DNA of 32,851 bases from Mycoemilia scoparia (lineage: Eukaryota; Kickxellomycota; Kickxellomycetes; Kickxellales; Kickxellaceae). The notes beneath the pieces are model-generated. The model saw nothing but the letters and a program-made list of their open reading frames with translations. It was not told the origin of the DNA and searched no databases. Numbering within the stretch: the first letter of the stretch is position 1; every line of letters begins with the position of its first letter. The stretch lies in NCBI GenBank assembly GCA_027575805.1, contig JANBPU010000178.1, forward strand, positions 1 to 32,851, given 5' to 3'. Below, one piece after another: positions 20,501 to 31,146 of the stretch. The position numbers were made by a program, and so were the translations under genes.

Positions 20501-20582
20501 CGTAGCTTCCTGCTGCCCTTGATCTAATTTGTTGGTGGGTGCTATTATTGCTGCTATTGTTAATATTGCGCTGGCTATTCAT
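17559..20582 (-). CDS. Large disordered orphan protein
   Basis: 1007 aa in one open frame; not recognised. Residues 1 to about 560 are low complexity, rich in Ser, Asn, Gln, Pro and Thr, with many SP and TP dipeptides (possible proline-directed phosphorylation sites) and an acidic patch near 430-480 (DYEEDEGSVEDIDV). A CxCxxC cluster, Cys578, Cys580 and Cys583, sits in a more ordered patch followed by SPFDIDYIGYYNQGLDARSY. From about 680 to the C-terminus the chain looks folded and helical: IKTQIAKEIARDL, SWRKRIERATRFADLVDFL, TLEEAVELLKCLQHCMYHY, VNTIYKKYLEFYAQAGY, SELVRINLKTISDVIKVTKDI and a hydrophobic SLQLAFGYLVILATIKAE near the end. No signal peptide. Function unknown; a regulatory or scaffold role is only a guess from the composition. 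Confidence 0.8.
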   Translation of the reverse strand: MNSQRNINNSSNNSTHQQIRSRAAGSYDYDKSPPATAVPYYGRNRSDISSSSSNSSDGGRGSSRPRLAQSDTVQNPVEANRTTYPLWAKYSSVRQANYPSTSNFTSQDFSERRHRPPLSPLTAVPWSPTDPRNYQLVSPQNYNRYGAQRFNPPHTAIGVTAGSFRQRELLLQSPRQEGVNYCLSPPSSSPQASSGNPRSTRSRKSNGFNESMAYLSNDSGQQQQQKHEHRISTDGEFGVFHKKKQRTLATDVEPNSPHYPSHTISSNSIRDKSDGDGHSGENSIVTGQGGGFDLGKHVSTKDKSYRYESTQSNTTGKTQQPVNQTTNNEECRSSGSGSSSIENLPPQPSPCDLRFILNNNNDDTTTNESPKHKEQQQRSFTAELETSALKYLTQLKDPRRMSPRYDTPDEDANESRSFSPSPCLDNGKEDYEEDEGSVEDIDVNSSEPNSIYNETDREFESEYENDDLYYYNDSDGSENEPLIQISRRNTIHHYITTTTATTSAIPRRTQRNIRQESQDPTALISQPEPSITQRGPATASTQPRPPILPSDIAIAQSTPEGVPEIKTVSYFRLKDSDCKCKSCISNETLSNEAKIWGDKPTSSSSSFAIPYSTLSLAQCASYTSPFDIDYIGYYNQGLDARSYTKKYQLEQEHKFESIGTTGNNKSGKEGNRRYPQKLTENIKTQIAKEIARDLNNGKYVKDLEGVKKNRKPLGRVNDGGSEFLYIKKMEISFNSWRKRIERATRFADLVDFLRQGDLNTLEEAVELLKCLQHCMYHYNNRRNGGGEKRDKRPHGGNSKNKNLNPESGVTVGGMDTRVNTIYKKYLEFYAQAGYSSSISDIESGYVDGRFGFRRSMKSVSGGTHGAVSELVRINLKTISDVIKVTKDILVNSTAATITEVNTTTPNTTDSGGGNPYIDNQNFIFISNIYKKAPEWMRSINPLETDNAGDGERGIGGRRQQYSLQETVCSLQLAFGYLVILATIKAEQPKRGKSNNNTNNYVSTSYAK

Positions 20583-21601
20583 ATTTTTTTGTAAAAAACA
20601 AAGTATTTAAATTTATTGTTGTTACTGTATCTCAAAAATTTGGCTTTATATACCAGGATATTTATAGCCTCTAGGATTATTTATCGAAATATTGGCTATT
20701 AGGTAATACTCTATCCCCCACACAGTCACCATGACAACAAACCGACGGACACGTATGGTTTCAATGATTTAAAAACTAGAGTTTTGGACAACAGCAATAG
20801 CACAGCAAAATATTTTACGTAATAGAATCTTCTTTGAGACAAATTGAAGGCAAAGTTTGCAAGATTTAGATTTATGATTGACGGACGGTCAGGACTGCCT
20901 GATGACCCACCGGGAAATCTGTGTCCTAGTATTTAGTTCCGCCATCTGATTTTCAAATTCATCATTTGCTTTCACAGAATAGCTTGGAGTTCCAAATTTA
21001 AAACTGCCTCTACTACCAATGATATATATTTTAAGGGATAAATCAATAGAAAGAGAAAACTCTAAATTTAAAACATCATTCTGAAATATCGTTATAAACA
21101 TAATACTTTATTAGAGCTTTTTCAGAAAGAACTACCACAAAAATCGTTTATCACAAAGAACGCTTTTCCAACTCTATTATAATTAAAAAATGAAGCTTAT
21201 CCAATATACGTGTGGCAGTTTTGTTAGTAGTCAGCAACAAACTATTCCAACCTCTATGTCAGGATAAATTACTTGGAATTATAACTCCTGATAGAACCTG
21301 CACACAATACTAGTTTTTATTCTATTTTTTGGTAAAATTTAACGAACCCCTCCCTCTCCAACTCTCCAACACTTATTGCATGTACATTTAACCCACAAAG
21401 TTTATAGTTTATACTTTAACAAGCCTCAATCGCCTAACCATTTAAACTATCAACACCAACACCAACAACAACAATAATAATAATAAACTTCAAATAGTTG
21501 TGTATTTACTACAATGTATTTGATTAAAAGTATGTGCATAATATAAAAGAACTAGACTATACAACAAAAGAAAATAACCACCATCACTACTACAATTATC
21601 A
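20583..21601. other. Intergenic region upstream of the large orphan
   Basis: About 1.0 kb of AT-rich DNA with the promoter of the minus-strand orphan and the 3' flank of the secreted-protein gene. A CAA/CCAACA run followed by AAT triplets lies near 21450-21486. A 70-codon minus-strand frame (20889-21101) shows nothing recognisable. Confidence 0.55.
20641..20654 (-). promoter_or_regulatory. Candidate TATA box of the large orphan gene
   Basis: On the minus strand the sequence reads GGTATATAAAGCCA, about 60-70 bp upstream of the start codon at 20582. Position and sequence fit a TATA box, but in AT-rich DNA chance matches are common. Confidence 0.45.
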
Positions 21602-22345
21602 TTAGAGGAGTGAAAGACCAAGGTTAAGCAAACCGTGATGAGGATGATGATAATAAGGTTGAGGATAGAAGTAACCACCGCCATAGTGAGAACCATATCC
21701 ACCATATCCACCGTAACCTCCATAGCCTCCATAGCCATGAGGATAGTAACCACCAACACCATAAGAACCGGCATCATAACCGCCATATCCGTAGCCGCCC
21801 ATATAATCGCGCTTACCAATGGTATTGCCAGCAGTATTTTCATGTCTCTTGCTGTTTGAAGCCTTGTTTTCCTGGTTAGAAGAAGCTCCAGCTTCGCGAC
21901 TGGCATGTTCTTCGTTCTGTACCTTGGCGCCATCTTCATTTTGACGCGATGTAGTCTCTACAAGCTTCTGTGGCTGTGCACCGTTTTGGTGGCGCTGTGG
22001 GTGAGCGCCCATTGGGTAAGCAAAGAGGAACATTGGGTTGCCACCAACAGGACTGCCGCCACCCATACCCTGGGGCATAGCAAATGGATTCTGAAGACCG
22101 GCTGGACTAGCAGGAGCAGCACCGCCAGCAAAGGATTGTGGATGCATGCCTGGCTGGCTTAGACCAACAAGATTCTGAGCGCCGTCACCAGCACCGGTAT
22201 CCATGGGCTGAGTATCACCGCCGCTGCCATTAGTTTCATCACCGGTTTCGGCGGCAGGATTGGATCCGGGTTCTTCCTGGCATCTGGCTGTGGCGGCGAG
22301 GACGATAGTGGAAACAACAAAGATATTGAAAAGTTTGGGAAGCAT
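21602..22345 (-). CDS. Secreted Gly/Tyr-rich protein with Kex2-type sites
   Basis: 247 aa. The start at 22345 is used because it begins a clean signal peptide (MLPKLFNIFVVSTIVLAATA, cut likely after Ala20), while the longer in-frame start at 22441 adds 32 His/Asn/Tyr-rich residues that would block it; a TATAAAAGG box lies between them and the upstream DNA. The mature N-terminus is acidic and Gly/Thr-rich; a middle part is rich in Pro, Gly, Met and Ala; then a hydrophilic linker ends in two dibasic sites, Lys166-Arg167 and Lys178-Arg179. After the second comes a roughly 68-residue tail of GGY repeats (GYGGYGGYGGYGGYG) ending in YYHHPHHGLLNLGLSLL. Kex2-like cleavage would release this tail. Such tails in other organisms occur in cell-wall, adhesive or antimicrobial Gly-rich peptides; which applies here is unknown. 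Confidence 0.82.
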   Translation of the reverse strand: MLPKLFNIFVVSTIVLAATARCQEEPGSNPAAETGDETNGSGGDTQPMDTGAGDGAQNLVGLSQPGMHPQSFAGGAAPASPAGLQNPFAMPQGMGGGSPVGGNPMFLFAYPMGAHPQRHQNGAQPQKLVETTSRQNEDGAKVQNEEHASREAGASSNQENKASNSKRHENTAGNTIGKRDYMGGYGYGGYDAGSYGVGGYYPHGYGGYGGYGGYGGYGSHYGGGYFYPQPYYHHPHHGLLNLGLSLL

Positions 22346-22456
22346 TGTGTTGTTGTTGTTGCTATTATGAGGATGTAGATCGAACGAGTATGTGTATATG
22401 TGAAATGTACAATAAATGAATGGATGATGTTTAAATCCCAAGCCGAAATTTCACGT

Positions 22457-22465
22457 CCTTTTATA
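22457..22465 (-). promoter_or_regulatory. Candidate TATA box of the secreted Gly/Tyr-rich gene
   Basis: The minus strand reads TATAAAAGG, a strong TATA match, about 112 bp upstream of the chosen start codon at 22345. It lies upstream of the longer in-frame ATG too, so a leader of roughly 80 nt would start near that longer ATG. Confidence 0.55.
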
Positions 22466-25400
22466 ACATTTTGTACAATACAAAATGGGGAGATCTTTGG
22501 TTTAGATAAATTACCAAGTATCACCTCTCACCCAAACATTCGAGCCCAAAGTGGTAGTAGTAGCAGCAGTTACTTTGGTAAACTGCGGTGGTGGACACCT
22601 TGCTACAAGAAATTCCAAATATCATATAGCTTCCAAACAGATGAGTGAGATTTAGGAATAAAAATAACTGTTTAAACATGTTCACGACAACACGATGTTT
22701 TCTCAAATTCCCATCTCCGTGCTGGGCTGGTGATTATGAAGACTGTGTGGCAAAAGACCATCAAAATCTAGTAAACCCATTTCACAAAAACACCAAACTA
22801 ACATGGTTTTATCTTAAAAATAGTAAATACAAGGATACAGATATTCGCACACATATAAGCAAGAAAATAAGAGAGTTTAAAAGACTGGTGGTTCCAACAC
22901 ACTAGTAAACAATCAACAGGAACCCGAAGGGATGAGAGTAGTAATTGCAAAAAATTTGGAGGGTGGCGACTACTGTTTATTTTGGAATCAACTCGATCCT
23001 TTCATCCAGCGCCAGCAATAATAACAATAACAGTAGCAATAGCAATAGCAAAGAGTTGATACGAAAACAGTTCCCACACGGAATTGTGGGATGGGAAATC
23101 CTTGGGAATCTACCACACACTCCAGCTACTAACATATTTACTACTCTCGTTTTAACCGCCAGAAAACTACTTTCGGACGAGAAGAAACTATCGGCTCAAT
23201 AGACAAAGAAGTTGTCTCTATGCTAAAGAGAGCACACCATGTAGCATACAGCTTGATTAATCATTATAACGATGACGACACATAGTAGGGCCACTTAGCA
23301 TATAAATCGATAGCTGCTTAACTACAATTAGTTTAGAAGGCTGGATCTCTTTATAGCAATAGCCGCAGCCACTACATTGACCGACCTCTTTCTCTCTCTA
23401 TCTTTCTGAATATCCATAACAACTTCAATACATATTTTTCTCTGGAGTCATTAATGATTTTTCAAGCCATGAGAAAAAACAATCTACTGCGCATCAGGAA
23501 TAAAAGCCACACAACTCTACGACTATTACTACTATATAGCAACCACCATGGCAACAACAATAGTCAACTTGAAGTTTCTATGAAACAAAACTCCGCATGC
23601 TCATTACCCTTGCTATTACTATTTTAGCGTCTTCTCAACATATCGAGAATGAAAGTGAGAGAGAGAGAGAGAGAGGCATTTACAATCTATATCTGCACAG
23701 TTTAAGCGACAAGCAGCATCCAGTCCAATTAATTTGCTACATCAGTCCAAAAAATCATCGTGATGGTGATGATGATGATGGTTGCACTAATTGAGAGACA
23801 CACATATAAAAAACATATTAATGCAATGTATGTAAAAAAACAACCTACATTAACACTCATCCTAAAATTTGGTGTTCTATGCAATTAATTCTAGAATTAT
23901 TGCAAGACACATTCTCACACTTCTCAACTTATATAAAATATGTCACCCTATCTACTATAATTGTAGATTTGTGATTTCTACTCCTCAACACTAATACACG
24001 CATTCAAGTGTACAGATAAATGTAAATATATGTATGTGAATGCCCACTACGCTCACTCAAACACACTCCGATTAATAATGGGCATAGTAATAACTACTAT
24101 TATATAAGTCCCACAGTGCACTTGATATCCTGAAAAATGAAATTGAATAATCATATTTGGCAATAAATAAAACCACCCACTGACTCATTGTAGTCACAAT
24201 ACAGCCGACATCTTAACAATCCATCTGGAGGATATCACAATGTAATATGTAATATCCCCAGCCAATATGCATTTGGATGCATTTAATACAGTAATAATAA
24301 TTACAAACTACATAAATTAAATGCTCTATCCTGCCTCCACCATACAAAACTATAATACCTGGGGACAATAAACTACAAATGAGTTGGCTATTAGCTACCA
24401 CAGCCATAGCAATTATTGCCATCACCATCATACGAAATTGCAACCATAGCCATTGCAGCCATTATCAATATTATAGGCGTTATTAGAAATTCATAAAGTC
24501 AGCATTATCTTTTTATTACATGATGCAATGGTGAATACAATAATGATAGAGGCGGGGGATTTATCTACACCAAGCTCAGTGTGCCATATTGTATATAGCA
24601 CCGAAATATTTCTATAAAGTGGACTAAATTCGTGGCAATTCCCGATCTTTATTTTTGACTCGGTTAAACATCTGCTACAAGGTGCTATTTACACGTTCAC
24701 ACTCATAATGGAGTTTTTTGTAGCCAATATTATACATGGTCCCTGCCTTTATACTGGACCACGTTTTGGACATTGCGCCAATATCCTCCATCATCACGAT
24801 TTCCATTATTAGCACCAAAAGATATCCAAAAATAACATTCCAATAAAATCTAGATCCCCATCCATCATATCATTTAGAAAACAATTCATGAAGATTTTCG
24901 TTGACACAGCCTCCCCCAAATGGTTAGAGAATTCACAAGGTTTCAGGCAAAATGGGTGCCCTGAAATTTATGTCAAGTTGCCAATGATTGGGCCAAAATG
25001 CCAGGATCCATTTCTGACTACCACCGTACATTCAATCAGCAGCAAAACCTCGCCATATAATAACCCCGGTAATTGTTGCGTGTTATGATGTATAGTATGT
25101 AAACAAGATTATAGAAAAATCCATAAAGAATGACGAGAAAAAGATCCGATACATTCAAAAGCCAGCCATAGTTAGTAGTAGCCATTATCACTAGCAACAT
25201 TTGTCCCTCACATCCTCTCGACTCTATTTTGATTATACCCTCACATACATTTGTCTGCGTGCCACCTCCTCGTCTCGCCCCACCCGACCTCGCCTCGCGC
25301 GCCAGCTCATTTCAGCTCAGATACACACTATTAGCCATACAATGAATTGTCAAGTGACAGCCTAAGTACAAGCCGTATTTTATACAGTGAGCTTGTAATT

Positions 25401-26306
25401 GACAAGACACAAAGCTGTTTGGAACATACATTGATCTAGTTAAGAACCCAGTCCACACCCTCTTTCAGCGCATGCTGATCGTCACACTCATTCTTTTCGC
25501 CCCTGAACTAAGAAAAAAAGAAAGAAGCGCTATTCCCAACATTATTATCTTTGATATTGACTCCAGCAATTGCTTCTCTCTGTGGCTGCTGACGCTGGTG
25601 CTGGTGCTGCTGCCAGTAACAATGCAAAAATAAATAATGACCATTCATTTGCTTCTTTAGAAAATAAACCAGCAGCTGTGACTGTATTAATTATGTGGGT
25701 GTGATGCAAGCCCAGACACCGAAAGAAACCCTCAGTTACTACAGCATAGACCCACAGCACATGGGGGGTTGTAAATCTCTTTTTGCATTGCTACAGCACA
25801 GCCATCGCCAGCAGCAGCAGCTCCACACCAACGAGCAATATGCAATCCAGACAAAATACATAGATTCAAATCTAATGTAATGTAATGTAGTATCGTGGGG
25901 GGCAATGCTGTGTGGCATAACTGTCATTGCTTTATTGAACAACTAGCACTGCATCCCCAGCAGCACGCGAGTTGTGTAAAAGCGCTGATAAATGCACCAT
26001 TGGGACAGCACTACTGCCTTAGGATAAGAGATAGGGTCTTGGTCAATTGCTACGGTGAATGGTATATGAGGGGTAGGATAGTAGACTGGTGTGGTGGTAC
26101 AAATAAACCATACTTTAGATGTAGAGAAACAGCAGAAGCAAAATAGCCTCAAGCACAGGCAGCAGCCGTGTATGTATTGCAGACGAGGTGGTATGATTTT
26201 GAATGTATGTATGGGGATGGCCAATTGGTGGCTCTGGGGTGGGAACGGCGCTATTAGCAGCTATGGCAATGCATTAATAATAGACACACAGCAGGCTATT
26301 GGACAT

Positions 26307-26326
26307 TATTATTATTATTATTATTA
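26307..26326 (+). repeat. ATT microsatellite
   Basis: Between six and seven tandem ATT units in the gene-free region. Confidence 0.75.
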
Positions 26327-29260
26327 GTAAACTCGGCATTTTGCGCTTTGAGTTGCCATCAAGCTACTCGATACATGAGCTAGGCATTAACCAGGATACT
26401 GCCATTAGAGTAAATATTCTGACCCCCATTGCCAATCAATCATTAAGCGATGCTGAGTTTATTGCTTTCCATGGATTTTAGCGTATATACCCGAGCACAG
26501 CACAAGCACAAAATACATCACAACTATTGCAGTCGCAGCTCAAGACTGGCAAGTATGTGGACGACAGTGACGTCTCTTAGATAAACCCTCAAGTTTATTA
26601 GTAGTCATTGCTGCTATCCAAATCCCAATCACTTGTGTGGAGGAGAGATAATAAAGCAATGCGCAAAAGACAAATCAGAGTACACCACAAGTAACCGATT
26701 AAGTAAAGAGTTTATTAGTAAGACACGGGTCTCTTCTCAGGAAGGTCACCTGCCACATTCTGCCGGACGGCTATAGCTGTGCGCTAGAAGGGTATTGGAG
26801 GGCTGGTCATAAGCTATTGATAATGGCTTACAAAAAGAAGAGGAAGAAGCCACTGCTGCCAAAGAAGATAAAGAAGAATTGCTAAAGGGTTGGATTGGAG
26901 AAATCTGAATGGGTGTTCGTGAGTCAAAGAGCCGATTGTACTCAACATATTGCATCCTAGTGTGGCTGAAAAAGACCAGTGCGAGTGGCAAAACCATTAG
27001 GGCTGGTGTAATGATTGATTGATGGGCGAGTGTGACAGCGATGACTGTTTATTAGACGAACAAAAAGGATTGTTGACACATGAATCTCATCATCCTGGAG
27101 CCACTCGCTGATACATATTTCCCCACTCACACTATCAAAAAGGGGCAAGGGGTAAGGCGGCGGCGGCAGCAGCAACAACAACAACAACCATGAGAATGGC
27201 CATGGCTAAACAAAGACATTTCCAAGGAAGGAAGCAGGGAAACGTAGCGGAGAGAGAGGCCCACCAAGGCAGCTCTGGGTGGGTAACCAGCCACCACCTC
27301 CACAATCATCATCAATCAACAAAACGATTGACCGCTGACTGGTGGACTGAATAATAAAGGGAGACTTAATAATGACCGACCGACCCGACTCCACCGCCCC
27401 ACCTCAACGACCGACAGACTGGCAGCATCCAGCTGCTGTTGCAACTGCATCCAGCAAGTACCACACAACGACACTGGCCATTGTTGTCCACTCGCAGTTA
27501 TTATTAATATGCTGCCCACACTCCACCCATCACTCTGGCTTCTGCAGTCTTTAATTTGCAGGCATCGTTATTGAGCCAGGGATCTTCCCTTAATATTGGC
27601 TTTGCCCAATGGTTTGTTTGGCTTTATAAAATTTGTCTGGCCTTTTGTATATCCCTGTCTCTCTCCGTCCATTCTTCTCCAGCAGCATAGCAGTTCTCTG
27701 ATACAAGTGCACCAGCAATTATATCGCCTCTCCTCTCTGCTCTCGCCCCTGCCCTTGGCTCTCTCTCGCACACAGCACAACACAGACAAACTTAGTGCCA
27801 ACCCTCGTCTGTGGCCTAACTTGCTTTTTTGTCTTTATCGACTTTTCCTTTAAAAGTTTTTCCTCTCTCTCTCTCCAATTACTCTATATATTCTACTTGC
27901 TAAATAGCAGAAGCAATAGCAATTTGTTGTAGTATTATTGCCGATATTCCTGGTTCAATAACCTTCTGGCCCCTTACTTGTCGTCGGTCTTTCGGTGCTC
28001 ATATAATCTTGTGTCTATCGCCTACTTGTCTCGCTCGTATCTTTAGAACTAGCTGGTATCCGGGCCTCACAAAACCGTAAGTATAGATCCCCCCTATAGA
28101 CTTGTCCGTTTGCTCATGAACATGGCTTACTGCCCGTCCTGTCCTCTCCTTGCCTTTCTTTATCGTCATCAGTGGCCAATAGCTTGAAGCCATCGATTGC
28201 GTGGTTTACTTTGGCCAGACTCTTCCATATTTTAGCCACCAACCGCTATCGCCGTTAAACACGCTTCATGTTTATCGACCTTTGCTGCCCCTCATTTTCT
28301 TTCCAATATTTGTCTTTCCCCAGCATTCGGCAGGCTTCCGTCCTTCCTTCCTTCCTTCTTTCATTTGACTTTCCATTATTCATTCTACTACCGATATACA
28401 CAAGTTCTTTTCATATACGCAGCTTCTCTCGAAGCTTGTTGTATATGGACGATATCCATATTTAGCTTCATTGGCTTTGAGTTTATATATATATAAATAC
28501 ACACACACAAACGCATATAAACGCTTTGTCTCATTGAGTCAGTATTGCCTACTCCCTTGCCCCAACCACTGCCACAAAGTTATTTTTCCATATTGGTTCT
28601 CATCACTGCAACTATCAATATTGATTACCTAAAATATCCCTATTGGTATATCCAGCCAATCATCGGCACGCTCTTGCCCAGCCCACCCTTCCATTATTCT
28701 ATATTTGTATACACTTAAGCACAAGCTCTTTTTTGCCAGTTAGTTCCACAAAAGATAGTAAGGCATGGGCAAAACACGATGCATCTTTCCCATTACTTCG
28801 TCTATGCTAATTGCATCTAACATACCTTCACCAACCCCATTTAACCCTCCTATCTCCCTCTTATATTTACTCGACTATTGCTTCAATTTATTCCTTCTAC
28901 ACAAAGAAATAGAGGAGAGCCATGACCAGCAGCCATGCCTTTCTATAAAAGCCCTTCTATTTCATAGCCCACCATGCTTATATGAGTATACACAGTCACA
29001 AGCCACACAAGTCAACGCCACACACAGGCGTTATATCTGCAAGCCTGGCAGTATATACACTTGGATATTAGCTAAGCCACTTCCATAGTCCCTCCCATTC
29101 AATTTTTAATTGTTAGCTTTTAAACGCTGTGAGACCACCAACTTAGATACATAACCATGTATTCATTCATGTTCATATATTTGCATTCATTATTGATCAA
29201 TACTTTTTAATTTTTATTTCGCCACCAATAGATTACTAATTCGGCCCACACGCACACGTA

Positions 29261-29270
29261 CACATATAAA
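29261..29270 (+). promoter_or_regulatory. Candidate TATA box of the FAD oxidoreductase
   Basis: CACATATAAAGG is followed about 185 bp later by the start codon. Another TATATATATAAA lies near 28482-28497, so the promoter in use is not certain. Confidence 0.4.
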
Positions 29271-29454
29271 GGATTGTATAGAGATAACAACAGGCGATAT
29301 AAGCATCGATATCCTTTAGTTGCAAAAACAATATACAGAGATCTATTCACGCACTTTCCTTTAAAAACACATATACATCCCCACTTTCAGATATCACGGA
29401 CAACCACATTCCACACACATCTCAACAAGCCAGCATATATAACGAATATACAAA

Positions 29455-31146
29455 ATGCCTGCTCCAATTATAAGAAAATCCACCACACAAAAACCATCCA
29501 ACTCACTAGCACCACCCCTTTCTTCTTCTATGCAGCAACATACAGTCGGATCTAATACTTATGATGACGGGCTCCTAAATACCAGTAAAGCCCTAAGCAG
29601 AAGCGGAACATCCGCAAGCACTTACAGCCTTCGTCGTGGTCTACGGCCACGACGACAGCCAACCATTGTAATCATTGGCGGGGGAGTCATCGGTGTATGT
29701 ATAGCCTATTATTTGGCAACTCTGCCCAATCCCAAATATAATGGCGGCAATTACTTCACAAGCGAGGATGATAGCGGCGTTTATGCTGACAAGGTGGAGT
29801 CTGCAACAGCAGCGACACATATGGAAGAGTATATAAAAAAGATTGATTCTTCTTCATCGTTATCAGGAAATCAAAAACAACAGGTTCATAAAATCATCAA
29901 AGAAATTCATGACGCTACTACCACAGCAGCAACAACAACAACAACAACAACAACGAATAGCCTTAATGGCGATATCGAAAACGGGGCAACAGCAGAGACA
30001 GATGACATAGGATCACAACAGCCATCAACAACTGGTCCCCGCATCATCCTCTTGGAGCGCGTAAAAATTGCATGTAGCGCATCAGGTAAAGCTGGCGGGT
30101 TTTTAGCCTGCGAGTGGTCAGAAGGTACTGACATAGACCCACTTGTCCGCAAAAGTTTTGAGCTCCACGAAGATCTAGCCAATGAACTGGATGGTGCGAA
30201 GCGGTGGGAGTATAGAAAAGTCAACACCTTTATATTACAGCTCAATATGGAGGGTGCATCAATGGGCAGTGAGATTGAGATCAATGACCGCGAACCACTT
30301 AGCTGGATTCGACGGGATATTGTCGAAGGGATTGATCAAATGGGAGCTACGGATAATACTGCTCAAGTCTCGCCACTTGAATTCACCCAGGCTCTGTTTG
30401 AAGAAGCCCAAAAGCGTGGTAACGTTGAGTTCAAGATTGGGACTGCCCGAGATGTGCAATTCAACATGACAGAAACCCTTCCCAACGACAATAGTGGGCA
30501 TATTCCAAAGTACTCAATTGTCCTTGAGGGTGAAGATAAACGATTGCTAGCCGATAAAGTTGTGGTGGCATGTGGCGCCTGGTCCGGTGAATGCCAAGAG
30601 TGGCAGGTATTTGCCCGGTCACAGCCCCAAATTTCGGTCCCAATTCTCGGGCAACGCGCTCACAGTATTATTCTCAAACCTCGTCGTACGGACTTACCAC
30701 CCCAGTGCTTATTTTTGGAAATCAAAGATACGCCGTATGATGGTGAAGATGCCATAGAAATATACCCAAGAACAAATGGAACGGTTTATGTGTGTGGCGA
30801 AGCATTGGATCCCGATCAGACTCCACCAAAAGATCCGCTGGATTCAATTGCTAAGCCAGGAGCATGTGAACGACTTCGTGATATTGTGTTGAGGACTTCG
30901 GATGATTTAGTCGATTCGCAGGTCCTTAAAGAACAGGCTTGCTATTTACCGGTCAGTAAGGCGGGTATTCCAATTATTGGAGAAGTACCAAATATCCATG
31001 GGATTTATATTGCAACTGGACATAGCTGTTGGGGAATTCTTAATGGACCGGCTACGGGTCTTGCTATGGCTGAACTTATTTTGTTTGGAAGTTCTAAATG
31101 TATTGATTTGCACCCATTCAGAGTTGGTCGATTTGATATTCACTAA
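29455..31146 (+). CDS. Tda3-like FAD-dependent oxidoreductase (DAO family)
   Basis: 563 aa, no intron needed. The FAD-binding motif TIVIIGGGVIGVCIAYYLA has GGGVIG at residues 75-80. The second strand RIILLER with its ribose-binding Glu is near 196-202, followed by ACSASGKAGGFLA, a motif typical of the fungal Tda3 branch of D-amino-acid-oxidase-fold proteins. Later landmarks are DKVVVACGAWSGE near 365-377 and the C-terminal GIYIATGHSCWGILNGPATGLAMAEL, which closes the FAD site. Yeast Tda3 has been linked to late endosome-Golgi transport; its enzymatic substrate is unclear, and oxidation of an amine or amino acid is inferred from the fold. Odd points: a Ser/Thr-rich N-terminal extension of about 68 residues, and a roughly 100-residue hydrophilic insert (about 92-195) with a poly-Thr run between the first and second strands of the FAD domain. 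Confidence 0.88.
   Translation: MPAPIIRKSTTQKPSNSLAPPLSSSMQQHTVGSNTYDDGLLNTSKALSRSGTSASTYSLRRGLRPRRQPTIVIIGGGVIGVCIAYYLATLPNPKYNGGNYFTSEDDSGVYADKVESATAATHMEEYIKKIDSSSSLSGNQKQQVHKIIKEIHDATTTAATTTTTTTTNSLNGDIENGATAETDDIGSQQPSTTGPRIILLERVKIACSASGKAGGFLACEWSEGTDIDPLVRKSFELHEDLANELDGAKRWEYRKVNTFILQLNMEGASMGSEIEINDREPLSWIRRDIVEGIDQMGATDNTAQVSPLEFTQALFEEAQKRGNVEFKIGTARDVQFNMTETLPNDNSGHIPKYSIVLEGEDKRLLADKVVVACGAWSGECQEWQVFARSQPQISVPILGQRAHSIILKPRRTDLPPQCLFLEIKDTPYDGEDAIEIYPRTNGTVYVCGEALDPDQTPPKDPLDSIAKPGACERLRDIVLRTSDDLVDSQVLKEQACYLPVSKAGIPIIGEVPNIHGIYIATGHSCWGILNGPATGLAMAELILFGSSKCIDLHPFRVGRFDIH
29918..29954 (+). repeat. ACA-rich triplet tract encoding polythreonine
   Basis: Mostly ACA triplets, with some ACT, ACC and GCA at the start, encode a Thr/Ala run inside the insert of the FAD oxidoreductase. 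The repetition suggests slippage growth of the insert. Confidence 0.75.

Larger units (their letters stand above)
22346..29454. other. 7.1 kb divergent intergenic region without a supportable gene
   Basis: Head-to-head spacing between the secreted-protein gene and the FAD oxidoreductase. From about 22.9 to 25.2 kb it is AT-rich. From about 26.7 to 27.4 kb the + strand is rich in purines (GGAAGG, AAGAAG). From about 27.55 to 29.45 kb it turns strongly pyrimidine-rich (CTCTCTC, CCTTCC, TTTCC) with CA runs. Microsatellites include GA near 23655-23674, ATT near 26307-26326 and TC near 27860-27873. Many frames of 60-107 codons exist on both strands, none with a domain, consistent start context or protein-like composition. 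It may hold long regulatory DNA, non-coding transcripts or a gene of short exons I cannot resolve. Confidence 0.6.

Noticed and set aside
22346..22441. Longer start for the secreted Gly/Tyr-rich protein
   Set aside because: It would put 32 His/Asn/Tyr-rich residues ahead of a clean signal peptide.
24888..25088. 66-codon frame ending in CCVL, resembling a prenylation CaaX box
   Set aside because: Isolated short frame in AT-rich DNA with no other protein feature; a chance ending.
26746..28193. Chain of short minus-strand frames that might be exons of one gene
   Set aside because: I could not link them with credible splice sites, and the content is mostly repeats of Leu, Pro and Ser from biased DNA.
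28765..29088. 107-codon frame starting MGKTRCIFPI
   Set aside because: It lies in pyrimidine- and CA-rich leader-like DNA, and its Ser/Pro/Leu composition follows the local base bias; no domain.
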